Of a stretch of 64,000 bases of DNA, positions 36,798 to 46,665 are shown in pieces. The translations under genes were made by a program, and so were the position numbers. The notes under the pieces were generated by a model. That model did not search any database. It was not told the origin of the DNA and worked only from the letters and a program-made list of their open reading frames with translations. Within the stretch, counting starts at the first letter, position 1; each line of letters opens with the position of its first letter. The DNA is from an uncultured Myxococcales bacterium (GTDB lineage: Bacteria > Myxococcota_A > UBA9042). The stretch spans positions 62,001-126,000 of the forward strand of contig CAIMEY010000073.1 in NCBI GenBank assembly GCA_903840165.1. The letters run 5' to 3'.

Positions 36798-37955
36798 GTG
36801 CATTACCTCGACCACAACGCCAGTGCGCCTTTGGACCCTGTGGCGCAGGCGGCCATGATTGCTACCTTGCCGGAACTTAGCGGCAATCCAGCGTCTGTAC
36901 ACGGACGTGGCCAAGCCCTGCGCGCGAGGATCGATGAGGCGCGACGCCAAGTTGCCCGAGGCCTAGGCTGCTCGCCTGCTGAAATCATCTTTACAAGCGG
37001 CGCCTCAGAAGCCAATTCTCTCGCAATTTCAGGAACTTTTGGTCTGCCAGAGACGCGGCGGCGTTTTGTGACCTCGGTCCTGGAACATGCGTCCGTCTTG
37101 AGGCTGGCGCAGCAGTGGTCGCAGGCAGGGGTGGAATTGCTGTCCGTCGCTGCCAAGAACTCTGGAATCACGGATATTTCTCAATTCGCAGCGGCCTTGC
37201 CTCAAGCCGGCCTTTGCAGCCTGCAACTGGTCAACAGCGAGCTGGGCACGATACAGCCGGTGGCGCAGGTGGCAGCCTTGGCCCGCAGCCATGGCGTCAG
37301 GATGCACAGCGACTTGACCCAAGCTCTTGGCAAAATAGCGTTTTCTCTTGCCGAGTTCGACCTTGACCTCGCCTCCGTCAGCGGCCACAAGATCGGCGGG
37401 CCCGCGGGCGTGGGTGCTTTGTACGTGCGCCGAGGTGTCGCCCTGCAACCGCTGCAGCCTGGCTTTCAGGAAATGGGCTTACGCGCAGGCACAGAGAATA
37501 TCTTGGGAATTGTCGCGTTTGGCGCTGTGATGGCGGCGCTAAGCGATCGTCTCGCCGCGGTGCCCAGGGTCCGCCAAATTCGTGATCAACTTTGGCATTT
37601 TCTGCAGACCATCCCCGATGTCCACCGCCACGCCTTGGTTGCGGCCGAGGACGAAACGGGCAACACGCTGTCGGTCGCTGTTGCCGGTGTGCCGTCGGCG
37701 ACCTTGGTGATGGCCTTGGACCTGGACGGATTCTGCATTTCCGCTGGATCTGCCTGCAGTTCTGGCTCGCTCCAAGTCTCAGCGGCGATCGCCTCGCTGC
37801 GGCCCGACGATGCGCGCCACCAGGCATTGGCTCAGCAAACTGTGCGTATTTCCTTGGGTCCTGAAACAACGGCGACCGACATTTCGGCGCTGACTGCAGT
37901 GCTTCCGCGAATCATCCAACGAATTCGCGATATTGGACCACTCTCTGTGCCTTGA
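36798..37955 (+). CDS. Cysteine desulfurase (NifS/IscS family)
   Basis: A PLP enzyme of 385-403 residues that takes sulfur from cysteine as a persulfide. VHYLDHNASAPLDP is the usual N-terminus, so GTG 36798 is favoured; the frame is open to TTG 36744. Further signs: FTSGASEANSLAI, SDLTQALGK, SGHKIGGPAGVGALY with the PLP Lys, RAGTENI, and SAGSACSSG with the catalytic Cys on a flexible loop. The mnmA frame begins at its stop, so the pair likely supplies sulfur for tRNA 2-thiouridine. No IscU-type scaffold is adjacent. Confidence 0.93.
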   Translation: MHYLDHNASAPLDPVAQAAMIATLPELSGNPASVHGRGQALRARIDEARRQVARGLGCSPAEIIFTSGASEANSLAISGTFGLPETRRRFVTSVLEHASVLRLAQQWSQAGVELLSVAAKNSGITDISQFAAALPQAGLCSLQLVNSELGTIQPVAQVAALARSHGVRMHSDLTQALGKIAFSLAEFDLDLASVSGHKIGGPAGVGALYVRRGVALQPLQPGFQEMGLRAGTENILGIVAFGAVMAALSDRLAAVPRVRQIRDQLWHFLQTIPDVHRHALVAAEDETGNTLSVAVAGVPSATLVMALDLDGFCISAGSACSSGSLQVSAAIASLRPDDARHQALAQQTVRISLGPETTATDISALTAVLPRIIQRIRDIGPLSVP

Positions 37956-38146
37956 CGTCGGCGCCCACGCTGTCTCAGCGCCCGAGCGGTCTACAGACCC
38001 CAGTGGCAGCGCGGGGCCCAAGTGATGCAGGGAATCTTCCTGCGTCTAAGGTGTTTGGCATCCAGTGCCCCAGCAAGCCAGACGTCGCGGACGCAATGAG
38101 GCCGCTTGAGCCGGGACGCGCTTGGCAGCCCCGAGGGGACCAGACT

Positions 38147-39424
38147 ATGATGGGCGTGGAGTCGCCGACACCGATGGATTGTCCAATCGTTTCCCCAATT
38201 GCGCTGCGCGGTTCCCCGGATCCGTTGGCGCAGCCATTGCTGCAAGCCGTTCGCGACGACATGGCCCTGCCCCCTGGCACGCGGGTAGCCGTGGCGATGA
38301 GCGGTGGCGTCGATTCTTCAACTGTTGCAGGCCTTTTGGTGCAGGCTGGCTACGAAGTCTTCGGTCTGACAGCGCGCCTGTACGATGTCGATCCGCGCCA
38401 CGTCCCGACCAGCGGCACCTGCTGTGCGCCGGACGACGCCCGGGACGCGCGTGCTGTCGCGCAAGCCCTTGGTATTCGGCACTATGTCCTCGATGAGCGG
38501 GAATCGTTTGCCCGCACTGTCGTCGACCGCTTTGTGCAGCAGTGGGACCAGGGGCTCACGCCCAATCCATGCGTAGAGTGCAATCGTTCCTTGAAATTCG
38601 GGCGGTTGGTGGAGGTTGCGCGGGCCCTGGGCGCCCAAGCCCTGGCTACCGGACATTACGCCCGGCTCGATCTACACCAGGGACAGCCCAGGCTGCGCCG
38701 GGGTCTGGATGCGGCCAAGGATCAGGCCTATTTTCTCTATCCTCTCGCTGGGTTTGCGGCGCGTTTCCTGCGTTTCCCCTTGGGCTGTCTAGACAAGACC
38801 GAGGTGAGGGCCCACGCCGCGCAAATGCGTTTGCCCACCGCCAGCAAGCGGGAATCCATGGATATTTGCTTTGTCGGCGCGCAGACGGCCAAAGAATTCG
38901 TGCAGGAACGCGTCGGTGCTAGACCCGGCGTGATCGTCGATGCGCAGGGCGTCAAGCTAGCACAACATCAAGGGATTGCCGGATTTACCGTGGGACAGCG
39001 CCATGGACTCGGCTTGCCCGGACAGGGGCCCCAGGCACCGGTGCGCTACGTGATCGACAAGAGGCCAGACGGGACGGTCATTGTTGGTGAAAAGCAACAA
39101 TTGCTGGTAGATACAGTGACTTTGCAGACATGCACGTGGCTCGTCGGGCCGCCGACAGTCGGCCAAACCGTGCTGCTGCAGGTCCGCCACCGGGGCCAAG
39201 CGGTGCCTGCCCTGGTGCAAAGCATTGATTCGACACAGATCACCCTGCAATTGCTGGGGGAATTGTCGGCCGCTGCCCGGGGCCAAAGTGGCGTCCTGTT
39301 TCAGGCACCGGCTTGGGTGGACAGTCCCCTGCTCGGCGGCGGCCTCATCACCTCAGCCAGCAACCGACCTGCGCGAGCCGATGCGCGACGGCAAGAACTC
39401 GAGATTTCAGTGAGTTTCACATGA
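38147..39424 (+). CDS. mnmA: tRNA-specific 2-thiouridylase MnmA
   Basis: An ATP-dependent enzyme that makes s2U34 in tRNA for Lys, Glu and Gln. It shows the PP-loop VAVAMSGGVDSSTVAGLL, SGTCCAPDDARDAR, the catalytic Cys in TPNPCVECNRSLKFG, AKDQAYFLY, and the second catalytic Cys in MDICFVG, then a beta-barrel C-terminus. The frame is open back to 37952, but its first 65 residues do not resemble the family. ATG 38147/38150, preceded by GAGGGGA, is the likely start. It overlaps rnc by ATGA. Confidence 0.93.
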   Translation: MMGVESPTPMDCPIVSPIALRGSPDPLAQPLLQAVRDDMALPPGTRVAVAMSGGVDSSTVAGLLVQAGYEVFGLTARLYDVDPRHVPTSGTCCAPDDARDARAVAQALGIRHYVLDERESFARTVVDRFVQQWDQGLTPNPCVECNRSLKFGRLVEVARALGAQALATGHYARLDLHQGQPRLRRGLDAAKDQAYFLYPLAGFAARFLRFPLGCLDKTEVRAHAAQMRLPTASKRESMDICFVGAQTAKEFVQERVGARPGVIVDAQGVKLAQHQGIAGFTVGQRHGLGLPGQGPQAPVRYVIDKRPDGTVIVGEKQQLLVDTVTLQTCTWLVGPPTVGQTVLLQVRHRGQAVPALVQSIDSTQITLQLLGELSAAARGQSGVLFQAPAWVDSPLLGGGLITSASNRPARADARRQELEISVSFT

Positions 39425-40332
39425 CCGACCTGCCCCAACGTGAACGGCGGGCCTCCCGGCCAGCGATGCCCCTGGACGCTTGCTTGGCGGCGCTGCCGGT
39501 GTTGATCGGGCGGCTCGGGCATCGCTTCGCCGACCCGGCGCTGCTCGACGTCGCCTTGACGCATCCGTCCTGGCGCAACGAACAAGCTCCGGGGCAGCCA
39601 GACAATCAACGCCTTGAATTTCTTGGTGATGCCGTGCTCGGCCTCATCATCACGGAAGCGCTCGTGCAGCGCATGCCGGAGCGGCGTGAGGGCGAACTGA
39701 CGGTGCTCAAGTCGCAACTGGTGCGCGAAAGTAGCCTTGCTGATGTCGCTTATGGCCTGCACATCGGCCCGGCCTTGCGCTTGGGGCGCGGTGAAGACCA
39801 GACAGGCGGCCGCGAACGCCCCTCGGTGTTGGCAGATGCCTTGGAAGCCGTGATTGGCGCAGTGTTTTTGGATGCAGGCTACGCCCCTACCCGTGACGTG
39901 GTGCTGAACCTGCTGGACCAGCGCTTGGCCGAAACGATCGCGCAGGCCGAGCAACTCGGGCCGGCATCACCCGCTCTGTCCGCCACGACGGCCAATTGGA
40001 AGACGGCAACCCAGGAATTGCTCCAACATTTAGGGTGTTTGCCGCCTGCGTACGTGCTAGAATCCGAGGAGGGCCCGGTGCACGCGCGGCGTTTCCGCGT
40101 TCAGGCTACGGCTCAAGTCGCGACGCAGCGCTTTGTCGGCCATGGCGAGGGGTACAGCAAGAAGTCCGCCGAGCACGGTGCGGCTGAGGCTTTGTTTCGC
40201 TGCGTTGAGGCGCAATTTCGCCAAGATCCCAGGCAATTGCCTCGTACAGAACAGCAACTGCGCGCGCTGCATGACCTGTTTGACCTCACCCCACCTCCAG
40301 GCTCGGCCCTGATTGGCCGCGACGAACCGTAA
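39421..40332 (+). CDS. rnc: Ribonuclease III
   Basis: A 303-residue double-strand-specific RNase used in rRNA processing. The signature NQRLEFLGDAVLGL holds the catalytic Asp, and LADALEAVIGAVFLDAG supplies the second metal-binding set. The C-terminal dsRNA-binding domain has WKTATQELLQ and GEGYSKKSAEHGAAEAL. About 30 N-terminal and 50 C-terminal residues extend beyond the usual 225-230. ATG 39421 overlaps the mnmA stop, so the two are coupled. Confidence 0.95.
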   Translation: MTDLPQRERRASRPAMPLDACLAALPVLIGRLGHRFADPALLDVALTHPSWRNEQAPGQPDNQRLEFLGDAVLGLIITEALVQRMPERREGELTVLKSQLVRESSLADVAYGLHIGPALRLGRGEDQTGGRERPSVLADALEAVIGAVFLDAGYAPTRDVVLNLLDQRLAETIAQAEQLGPASPALSATTANWKTATQELLQHLGCLPPAYVLESEEGPVHARRFRVQATAQVATQRFVGHGEGYSKKSAEHGAAEALFRCVEAQFRQDPRQLPRTEQQLRALHDLFDLTPPPGSALIGRDEP

Positions 40333-40557
40333 TCGGGCTTGCCGCCATAACCGCGCCGGGGGGTGCCAAGAACATCTTGCCAAACGGCGACTTGGTGTGA
40401 AGCCGGTAACAAACGTGGCGCAGCCCAGCAAGACACGCTATTCTGTGAACAGCCAGATTCCGCGCAACGCGGACGTGTGAGAACTGCCATGCTGAGTTTG
40501 TCTTTGATTTCAGGAACCTTCCAGATGGCGTCGTCGCAGATCACGCCGGAGCGCGCC

Positions 40558-40788
40558 ATGCTGGGAATGCCCGAACTCTTGGTGGTCCTGGCCATCGTCG
40601 TCGTGTTGTTTGGCGCGACCAAGTTGCCCCAACTAGGCAAAGGTCTTGGAGAAGCCATCGGCAACTTCAAGAAGGCCCAACGCGATGCCGAAAAGGAAAT
40701 CTCCGGTCGCGAAGAGATCGACGCCACGCCACGCGTCGGCCGTGACAAGCATGACAGCCTCGATCACGACGGGCCTGCCAAGGGCTAG
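40558..40788 (+). CDS. tatA: Twin-arginine translocase subunit TatA
   Basis: A 76-residue protein with one short membrane helix ([18 protein letters not shown]) and the amphipathic [21 protein letters not shown] helix of TatA/E, then a charged tail. It forms the size-variable pore of the Tat pathway that exports folded cofactor proteins such as the Fe-S subunit at 5115. ATG 40558 has GGAG 7 bp upstream and gives the normal short N-terminus; longer frames start at 40489 and 40525. tatB and tatC are not in the window. Confidence 0.93.
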   Translation: MLGMPELLVVLAIVVVLFGATKLPQLGKGLGEAIGNFKKAQRDAEKEISGREEIDATPRVGRDKHDSLDHDGPAKG

Positions 40789-41003
40789 GCCGTACCTAGT
40801 TTTCCAATGAAAATCGAATAGTTGTGCTTGTTCGCGGAGCGAAAGGTGCCGCAGCCGGGCCTGGTTTTCGCCGCAGCGACGACGCGATTGGCGACGCAAT
40901 TGCGCCATGTTGACGGCAAAGCCTTGCCGCCGACTGGCAACGCCGCCAAGCGTCAAGACGGCCCGCCTGAACCTCGCGTGAGACCGTCAACCGCCTCAAA
41001 GTC

Positions 41004-44000
41004 CTAGAGTTGCTTGATGATGACCTTGCCAACGCCGGCGTTGAACGCCCCGGTCGCGACGGGATTGGCTCCGGAATTGTAGGAGCCACCGCCGCCGCCG
41101 CTGGTGTGATTGGAGTACGTGCCGCCCTGGCCGCCGCTGTAGCCGCCACCACCGCCCGCGCGGCAGACATTGTCGCAGCCAACGCCGCCACCGGCACCGA
41201 AGCCACCGTCACCGGTTGAGGGGAATTGGGCATAGGAATTGTAGCCCTTGCCGCCACTGCCACCGCTGGTGAAGGCGATGCCGCCTTTGGAGCTCCCGCC
41301 GTAGCCGTTGGCACCGCTTCCGGTGAGGCCGCCACCGCCAGAACCGTAGCCGTCACCGCCGGATACGGCTCCGCCCGCGCCATTGGCACCGCCGCCTGCG
41401 CCATTGGTCGAGCCGCCTGCCGTGCCGGTCTGGCCATCGGCGAAGGTCATCGCGCCGTAGCCCCAACCGCCGCCGCCTCCCGCGATCAAAAGGGGAGAGT
41501 TGTCCTGGCGTGTGACAAAAGAGCCGCCGCCGCCGCCACCGCCGAAGTAGGAGACCCCGGAAGACGCCTGCTGGTCTAACCCCATTTGGCCAACCAAAAT
41601 CTTGAGTTGATCGCCCTGCTTGAACGAGAACTCGCCATAGATCTTCGCACCTTTGCCGCCCGAAAGTCCGCCCTGAGCGCCCCAAGCTTCAACGCTGTAG
41701 TTGGCCGTCACAGGGACCGTCCAAAGTTGGATGCCCGATGAAACCTGAACTTTTCCGGTTAGTTGATCGGCACCCGTGTAGGTCGCGTCGCACTGCCCCT
41801 GGGTCGGGCCGGTCAAGCCGGTGGCGCCGCAACTCTGGAAGGTCGCGCTGGCCTTGATGTTGAACTGGCACTTGTTGTTGCAGACGTCGTTGTCGATGGC
41901 GTTGCCGTCGTCGCATTGCTCGCTGGCTTGGTTGACGATGCCGTCGCCGCAGTACGCTTTGGCCACGCACTGGCCGGTCTTGCACCACAAATTGACGCCG
42001 CAACCGATTTGATCGGCCAAGGCAGCGTGCAGACAACCTTGCTTGCTGTCACAGGAATCTGTGGTGCAGGGGTTGTTGTCATCGCAGTTGGTCGGCGTGC
42101 CGACGCAAGCGCCTAGGCTGCACGTGTCGCCGACGGTGCAGGCATTGCCGTCGCTGCAGTTGCCGCCGACGTTGCCGTGCACGCAACCCTTAACAGGATC
42201 ACATGAATCGCTGGTGCAGGTATTCGCATCGTCGCAACTGGTCACGGCCGCGGGCATGCAGAATCCGGCCTGGCAGTTGTCACCCAGGGTGCAGACGTTG
42301 CCGTCATTGCAGGGCCCCGGAACGAGAATAAATTGGCAACCTTTCACGGCGTCGCAGGCGTCCATGGTGCACGGATTGCCGTCGGCGCAGGCCTTGGGCG
42401 AGCCAGGCGTGCAAGTGCCGCCTTTGCAAATGTCGTAGTCGGTGCACAAGCTCCCGTCATCACAAGGCAAACTGTTGGCCATGGCCTGGCAGCCCTTGAC
42501 GGGATCGCAGAAGTCTTGGGTGCAAGGGTTGGCGTCGTCGCAGGTCTTTTGCGGCCCGGGCATGCACGAGCCGCCCTGGCAACTGTCGAACACGGTGCAC
42601 CCATTGTTATCACTGCAGATTCCCGAGTTGGCGGAATGTTGGCAGCCCTGGGTGGGGTCGCAGCCATCGTTGGTGCAGGTGTTGCCGTCATCGCAGCCGA
42701 CAGGCTTGCCGGCCTGACAATCGCCGCCCTGGCAAGTGTCACCCAGGGTGCAGATATCCCCGTCATCACAAGCCATTTTGTTATTGACGGTGGTGCAGCC
42801 GCTCAGGGCGTCGCACAGGTCATTGGTGCAGGGATTGCCGTCGTCGCACTGAATCGACTTACCTGGCGCGCACTTCGCTCCCTGGCAGAGATCGCCCTGG
42901 GTGCAGACGTTGCCGTCACTGCAGGCGACGCTGTTGGCCGCGAAAGTGCACCCCTTGATGCCGTTGCAAGCATCGTCGGTGCAAGGGTTTCCGTCGGCGC
43001 AAGGCAGCGGCGCGCCGCCGACGCAACTGCCATTGGCGCAGGCGTCTGCCGTGGTGCACAGGTTGCCGTCACTGCAAGGGACGGTGTTGTGGGCAAAGAC
43101 ACAGCCGTCCTTGACGCTGCAACTGTCTGTTGTACATAGGTTATTGTCGTTGCATTCGGTTGCGGTGCCCGGCAGGCACTTGCCGGCCGCGCAGAGGTCG
43201 CCGACGGTGCAAGCGTTGCCATCGCTGCATTGGCCCAGGTCGTCGGGCGCGACGGTACAGCCTTTGATTGGATCGCAACTGTCTATGGTGCAAGGGTTTT
43301 TGTCGTCGCACACCACTGCGGAGCCCTGGCACTTGCCGTTGTTGCATTCGTCGCCGCTGCTGCAGACCGAACCGTCATCACAGGCCCCAGTCTTGGGCGG
43401 GTGTTGGCAGTCGCCGGCGACGCAATTGTCGTATGTGCACGGGAGGTTATCGTCGCATAGGCCAGGGCCAGGCTCATCGGTTTGGCCGTCACAATCGTCG
43501 TCGAGCAAGTTGCACGTTTCCGCCTGGGCCTGTCCGGCACTGCATGCACCGAGGCCAGAATCGCCACAACTGCGCTTTCCACCACAAGTTCCTGCGGCAT
43601 TGACGCTTGAGCAAGCCGTCAAAAGTTGCAGTTTGGTGGCCCGCGTGTCGCAAGCGCAAACGAGGTCCTTTTTGACGCATTGCCCACTGCTAACGCCGCC
43701 CAAACTCGCTCCAGTTTTGCAGCCATAGTCGGCTGGGCAGGCCGAGTCGCTGTCGCACGCTGCCCCGCAAAACGCGCCCAGAATTGCGCCCGAGGCGTCT
43801 TTGTACGGCATGCAGCGGTTGTCACTGCCGCCAAGCACGTTGTTGCAGTCACTATCCGCCTGACATGGTTCACAAATCCGCGGATACTGCGGCACGCACA
43901 CGGCGACAATGTCGCCCCCGGCGGAGGCCACCTGGGCGCAGTGCATGCCCGCGTCGCAGCCCTCGGCGCACAGCTTGGCGCACTGTTTGGCGGCATCAAC

Positions 44001-44339
44001 CTCAACGCAAAATCCTGAATCGCATTGGGTATTTTCCTTGCAACTGCAGCCAGCGCCTGTGCAGCCCGCGTCCGTCACGCTGAGGTCCGCGCCGCTATCG
44101 GCCGGTCCGAGGTCCGTGGCCGCAACCTCATCGGCAGCCTGAACGTCGACAGCTGGCACATCATCAGCAACATCCAGGACATTGCTGTCACCCAGCTGCC
44201 CCGCCACCTCGCTGTCCTGCGCTGTTGCCGCGCCATCCTGCCCGCCGCCGTTGTTGGCCGTGCTGCAGCCCACCAGGACCGATGCGCCCAGGGCTAAAAG
44301 GACAAGACAGCGCTTGAATCCTAGGAATTGACAGGACAT
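41004..44339 (-). CDS. Giant Cys-repeat lipoprotein with C-terminal glycine-rich (ALK-like) domain
   Basis: A 1111-residue surface lipoprotein: signal peptide ending SVLVGC, then an Asp/Ala linker, a Cys-rich module (about 75-330), and about 480 residues of repeats alternating C-DGN-CT-GD-C--G-C and CDDGNPCT-DSCD---GC (about ten of the latter). A DGIVNQASEQCDDGNAIDNDVCNNKC-type segment follows. The last 210 residues contain YSVEAWGAQGGLSGGKGA and long Gly-Gly-Gly runs that end FNAGVGKVIIKQL, as in the glycine-rich domain of ALK/LTK receptors. ATG 44339 follows GGGGAG. It is second in an operon with the fibrinogen-like protein (73 bp apart). Confidence 0.88.
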   Translation of the reverse strand: MSCQFLGFKRCLVLLALGASVLVGCSTANNGGGQDGAATAQDSEVAGQLGDSNVLDVADDVPAVDVQAADEVAATDLGPADSGADLSVTDAGCTGAGCSCKENTQCDSGFCVEVDAAKQCAKLCAEGCDAGMHCAQVASAGGDIVAVCVPQYPRICEPCQADSDCNNVLGGSDNRCMPYKDASGAILGAFCGAACDSDSACPADYGCKTGASLGGVSSGQCVKKDLVCACDTRATKLQLLTACSSVNAAGTCGGKRSCGDSGLGACSAGQAQAETCNLLDDDCDGQTDEPGPGLCDDNLPCTYDNCVAGDCQHPPKTGACDDGSVCSSGDECNNGKCQGSAVVCDDKNPCTIDSCDPIKGCTVAPDDLGQCSDGNACTVGDLCAAGKCLPGTATECNDNNLCTTDSCSVKDGCVFAHNTVPCSDGNLCTTADACANGSCVGGAPLPCADGNPCTDDACNGIKGCTFAANSVACSDGNVCTQGDLCQGAKCAPGKSIQCDDGNPCTNDLCDALSGCTTVNNKMACDDGDICTLGDTCQGGDCQAGKPVGCDDGNTCTNDGCDPTQGCQHSANSGICSDNNGCTVFDSCQGGSCMPGPQKTCDDANPCTQDFCDPVKGCQAMANSLPCDDGSLCTDYDICKGGTCTPGSPKACADGNPCTMDACDAVKGCQFILVPGPCNDGNVCTLGDNCQAGFCMPAAVTSCDDANTCTSDSCDPVKGCVHGNVGGNCSDGNACTVGDTCSLGACVGTPTNCDDNNPCTTDSCDSKQGCLHAALADQIGCGVNLWCKTGQCVAKAYCGDGIVNQASEQCDDGNAIDNDVCNNKCQFNIKASATFQSCGATGLTGPTQGQCDATYTGADQLTGKVQVSSGIQLWTVPVTANYSVEAWGAQGGLSGGKGAKIYGEFSFKQGDQLKILVGQMGLDQQASSGVSYFGGGGGGGSFVTRQDNSPLLIAGGGGGWGYGAMTFADGQTGTAGGSTNGAGGGANGAGGAVSGGDGYGSGGGGLTGSGANGYGGSSKGGIAFTSGGSGGKGYNSYAQFPSTGDGGFGAGGGVGCDNVCRAGGGGGYSGGQGGTYSNHTSGGGGGSYNSGANPVATGAFNAGVGKVIIKQL

Positions 44340-44412
44340 GGCTGCTCCCCTTGTGCAAGCCCGCGCGACTGCGCCGGGTCTTGTGGCTACGACCGGCATG
44401 ACGCAGGTGAAA

Positions 44413-46137
44413 TTAGCGAACCCAAATCTGACCTTCCAGCACGGCCTTGATGGGGCTTGGTGCCGGACTCCACGGGTATTGGAAGTACCCCGCACCAGCG
44501 CTGATGCTGTTGCCGGCCGCGGCAAACAGACCAAAACCAATGCAACTATCCTGGCTGTCAGAGCTATCGTTGTCGGCGCTAAAGCCCAGGCGAGCGCCGC
44601 CGTGGGTCGAAGTGCCCGTGTTCCAGCCGAAGCGGTGCCACGTGTAGGCTCCCCAAACTCCGCCCGCGGTAATGGATTTCCAGGTCGCTGTCAGCAAGTT
44701 GTTGACACCCTGGCTCGAGGCCAAGGGGCCGCTGTTGGCCAAGTCGCGCGGGACGGTCGCAGCATGGACGAAGTTCTCGCAGGCCCAGGAGCCGTCGTCG
44801 TAACGCTTGATGCACGCTTTGGTCTGGGTGGCCGCCAACTTATAGAAAGCTCTGGAGATTTCGTCGGAATTGTCCGTCGGCAAGGGGATCTGGCCGGCGG
44901 CATTGTCGTTGTCGGTCCAGACCTTGTCGCTGTAGCCCCACGGTGAGGTGGTCGAAGTCTTCATGACCAGCGTCCAACCACCGTTTTTCATGTCACAATA
45001 CGCCTGAAACGCTGCGGGAGAGGCATCGGGCTTGAGCCAGTAAACCCCATCGGCATTGCTGCCCGCATCGACAATGGCTTTGCACGAGGCGCCTGGGTTG
45101 TTCACCGAGCCTGGAGGCCCAACCTTGGCAAAGGCCACGTAACCACTACCATTACAGATCACCAAGCTGTTGGCCGTGGTGTTGTAGTAGGTCAGGCCGA
45201 CCACGGTGGCATCACAAGGCACAGGGTCGTTGGCGGCGTTTTGGAAGCGAAACAAAAGCGCTTGGTTCTTATTGAATTGCGCCGAAGCACCCAGGGAAAT
45301 GGCCCCCAGGGTCTGCGAGCCGGTCCACACGTTGTTGGCGGCCAGGGCGCCATAGCCGGACAGATCGGGACCTCCCTGTAAATCTGCATACTTACCGGTC
45401 TGCGCAACCTTGGCTAGGCTGCCACCCTTGACTAAGTCGGCAACTACGTTGGCATCGAACTGGGCGGCGCTGATGCACCCCGTGCACGCGAGTTTCTTAG
45501 CCTGACCGGCCTCATCAGAACTACTTGCAAAATCAGCGACTTTTGCCGAGCCAGCTGAAGCTGCGTACGTGGCATTGTCCGCCTTGGCCGCCGAATCGGC
45601 TTGGGTGGCTGAATCGGCCTGCTTGGCCGACAGGGCTTGACCACCCTTGCTGTCTGAGCCGGCGTAAGAAAAGGCGACGTGTTGCGCCTGCACCGCGCCG
45701 ACGGCCAGATCAGCACTGCCAATGCACCCTGAACATTGCACATCTAAAGCCAATTTCGCCACACGCGCGCTCAGGGCCGACGGGACATCGTGGACAAGCT
45801 GACGGGGTAGTTCCGGATTGCCAGCGACGGTGACGCCGATCCAGCGGGCCTCGCCCGGGAAAACGCTGTCGTCAAGCTTGGTTTTCTTGGCTCCGAGGTC
45901 CAAGGCGAACAGGCCATACTGCACGGGGACTGCCAGGAAATCCTCCTCAAACAGTGAGTTTCCAGCCAATTGAGCATCATAGACGGTGATGGCCATGGCA
46001 TAGTCGCCATCGGGCACGGGCGAACCGGCTTGGCTGCGCAGGGTGCCTTCAATGGCGAGTTGGGTCGACTCTGCCCAAGCGCTTGAAGTTAAAGCGAAAA
46101 AACCGAGAACCAACAACCAAATCGAACCCGAGCGCAT
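44413..46137 (-). CDS. Secreted protein with coiled Ala/Asp repeats and fibrinogen-like C-terminus
   Basis: A 574-residue exported protein. The signal peptide ends SSAWAES. The N-terminal domain (about 25-125) looks beta-rich (LAIEGTLRSQAGSPVPDGDYAM). A middle region contains heptad-like QADSATQADSAAKADNAT repeats flanked by two CSGCIGS/CTGCISA motifs, similar to trimeric fibre proteins. The C-terminal 220 residues (GASCKAIVDAG, YWLKPDAS, YCDMKNGGWTLVMK, later GARLGFSADNDSSDSQDSC) form a fibrinogen-like domain related to that in the 9530-12712 protein. It may be an oligomeric surface adhesin working with the next gene's product. Confidence 0.85.
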   Translation of the reverse strand: MRSGSIWLLVLGFFALTSSAWAESTQLAIEGTLRSQAGSPVPDGDYAMAITVYDAQLAGNSLFEEDFLAVPVQYGLFALDLGAKKTKLDDSVFPGEARWIGVTVAGNPELPRQLVHDVPSALSARVAKLALDVQCSGCIGSADLAVGAVQAQHVAFSYAGSDSKGGQALSAKQADSATQADSAAKADNATYAASAGSAKVADFASSSDEAGQAKKLACTGCISAAQFDANVVADLVKGGSLAKVAQTGKYADLQGGPDLSGYGALAANNVWTGSQTLGAISLGASAQFNKNQALLFRFQNAANDPVPCDATVVGLTYYNTTANSLVICNGSGYVAFAKVGPPGSVNNPGASCKAIVDAGSNADGVYWLKPDASPAAFQAYCDMKNGGWTLVMKTSTTSPWGYSDKVWTDNDNAAGQIPLPTDNSDEISRAFYKLAATQTKACIKRYDDGSWACENFVHAATVPRDLANSGPLASSQGVNNLLTATWKSITAGGVWGAYTWHRFGWNTGTSTHGGARLGFSADNDSSDSQDSCIGFGLFAAAGNSISAGAGYFQYPWSPAPSPIKAVLEGQIWVR

Positions 46138-46297
46138 GCCACACCTTGACGCCGAACCCAGCATCCCAGTTCTGCATGTTCCGTGCGCCGGGGCGTGTCG
46201 TCAAGCGGTTGGGGCGACCGGGGCTGCGAACGTAAATTGATTGACGTTTGGCACCGCTGGCATTGCCGAAGAGGCCGCTTCCGACGCGGCAGTACCG

Positions 46298-46615
46298 CTA
46301 ATGCCCGCCCGGAAATCCCGGCAAGCAACTGCTCGACGCGGGGTCCTCGCGGGCGCGACCGAGCGCAACAATCCACGCCAACTCGCTGAAATACTCTTGC
46401 CGTATGCCCACATGCAGCACATTGGCAGCGATCATGTCGTGGTCTAAGAGCTGCGTGCGAGGCACCGTAATCACGGGAATTTGCGGCACGCCGTCCTTGG
46501 CAAACCGAACCACACAAGCCCCGTGATCGCGCGGCTTTCCGACCGTCGCACCCAAGCTGACGAGCGCTGCACGCACAACATCAATCGGAATAGGGGGATA
46601 GGTAAACCTTGGCAT
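46298..46615 (-). CDS. HicA-like mRNA interferase toxin
   Basis: A 105-residue protein with the HicA dsRBD-like pattern: VVRAALVSLGATVGKPRDHGACVVRFAKDG then VITVPRTQLLDHDMIAANVLHVGIRQEYFSEL. The His of the usual GSH is in DHGAC, so catalysis may be kept but the motif is altered. GGGGGAG precedes ATG 46615. The gene lies 50 bp after a hicB-like gene that carries an in-frame stop, in antitoxin-toxin order. Assignment is by pattern and context. Confidence 0.6.
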   Translation of the reverse strand: MPRFTYPPIPIDVVRAALVSLGATVGKPRDHGACVVRFAKDGVPQIPVITVPRTQLLDHDMIAANVLHVGIRQEYFSELAWIVALGRAREDPASSSCLPGFPGGH

Positions 46616-46665
46616 AGGCTCCCCCTCTTGGGCGCGAGTGGATGAGCGGGCCAACTGCGGTGAAA

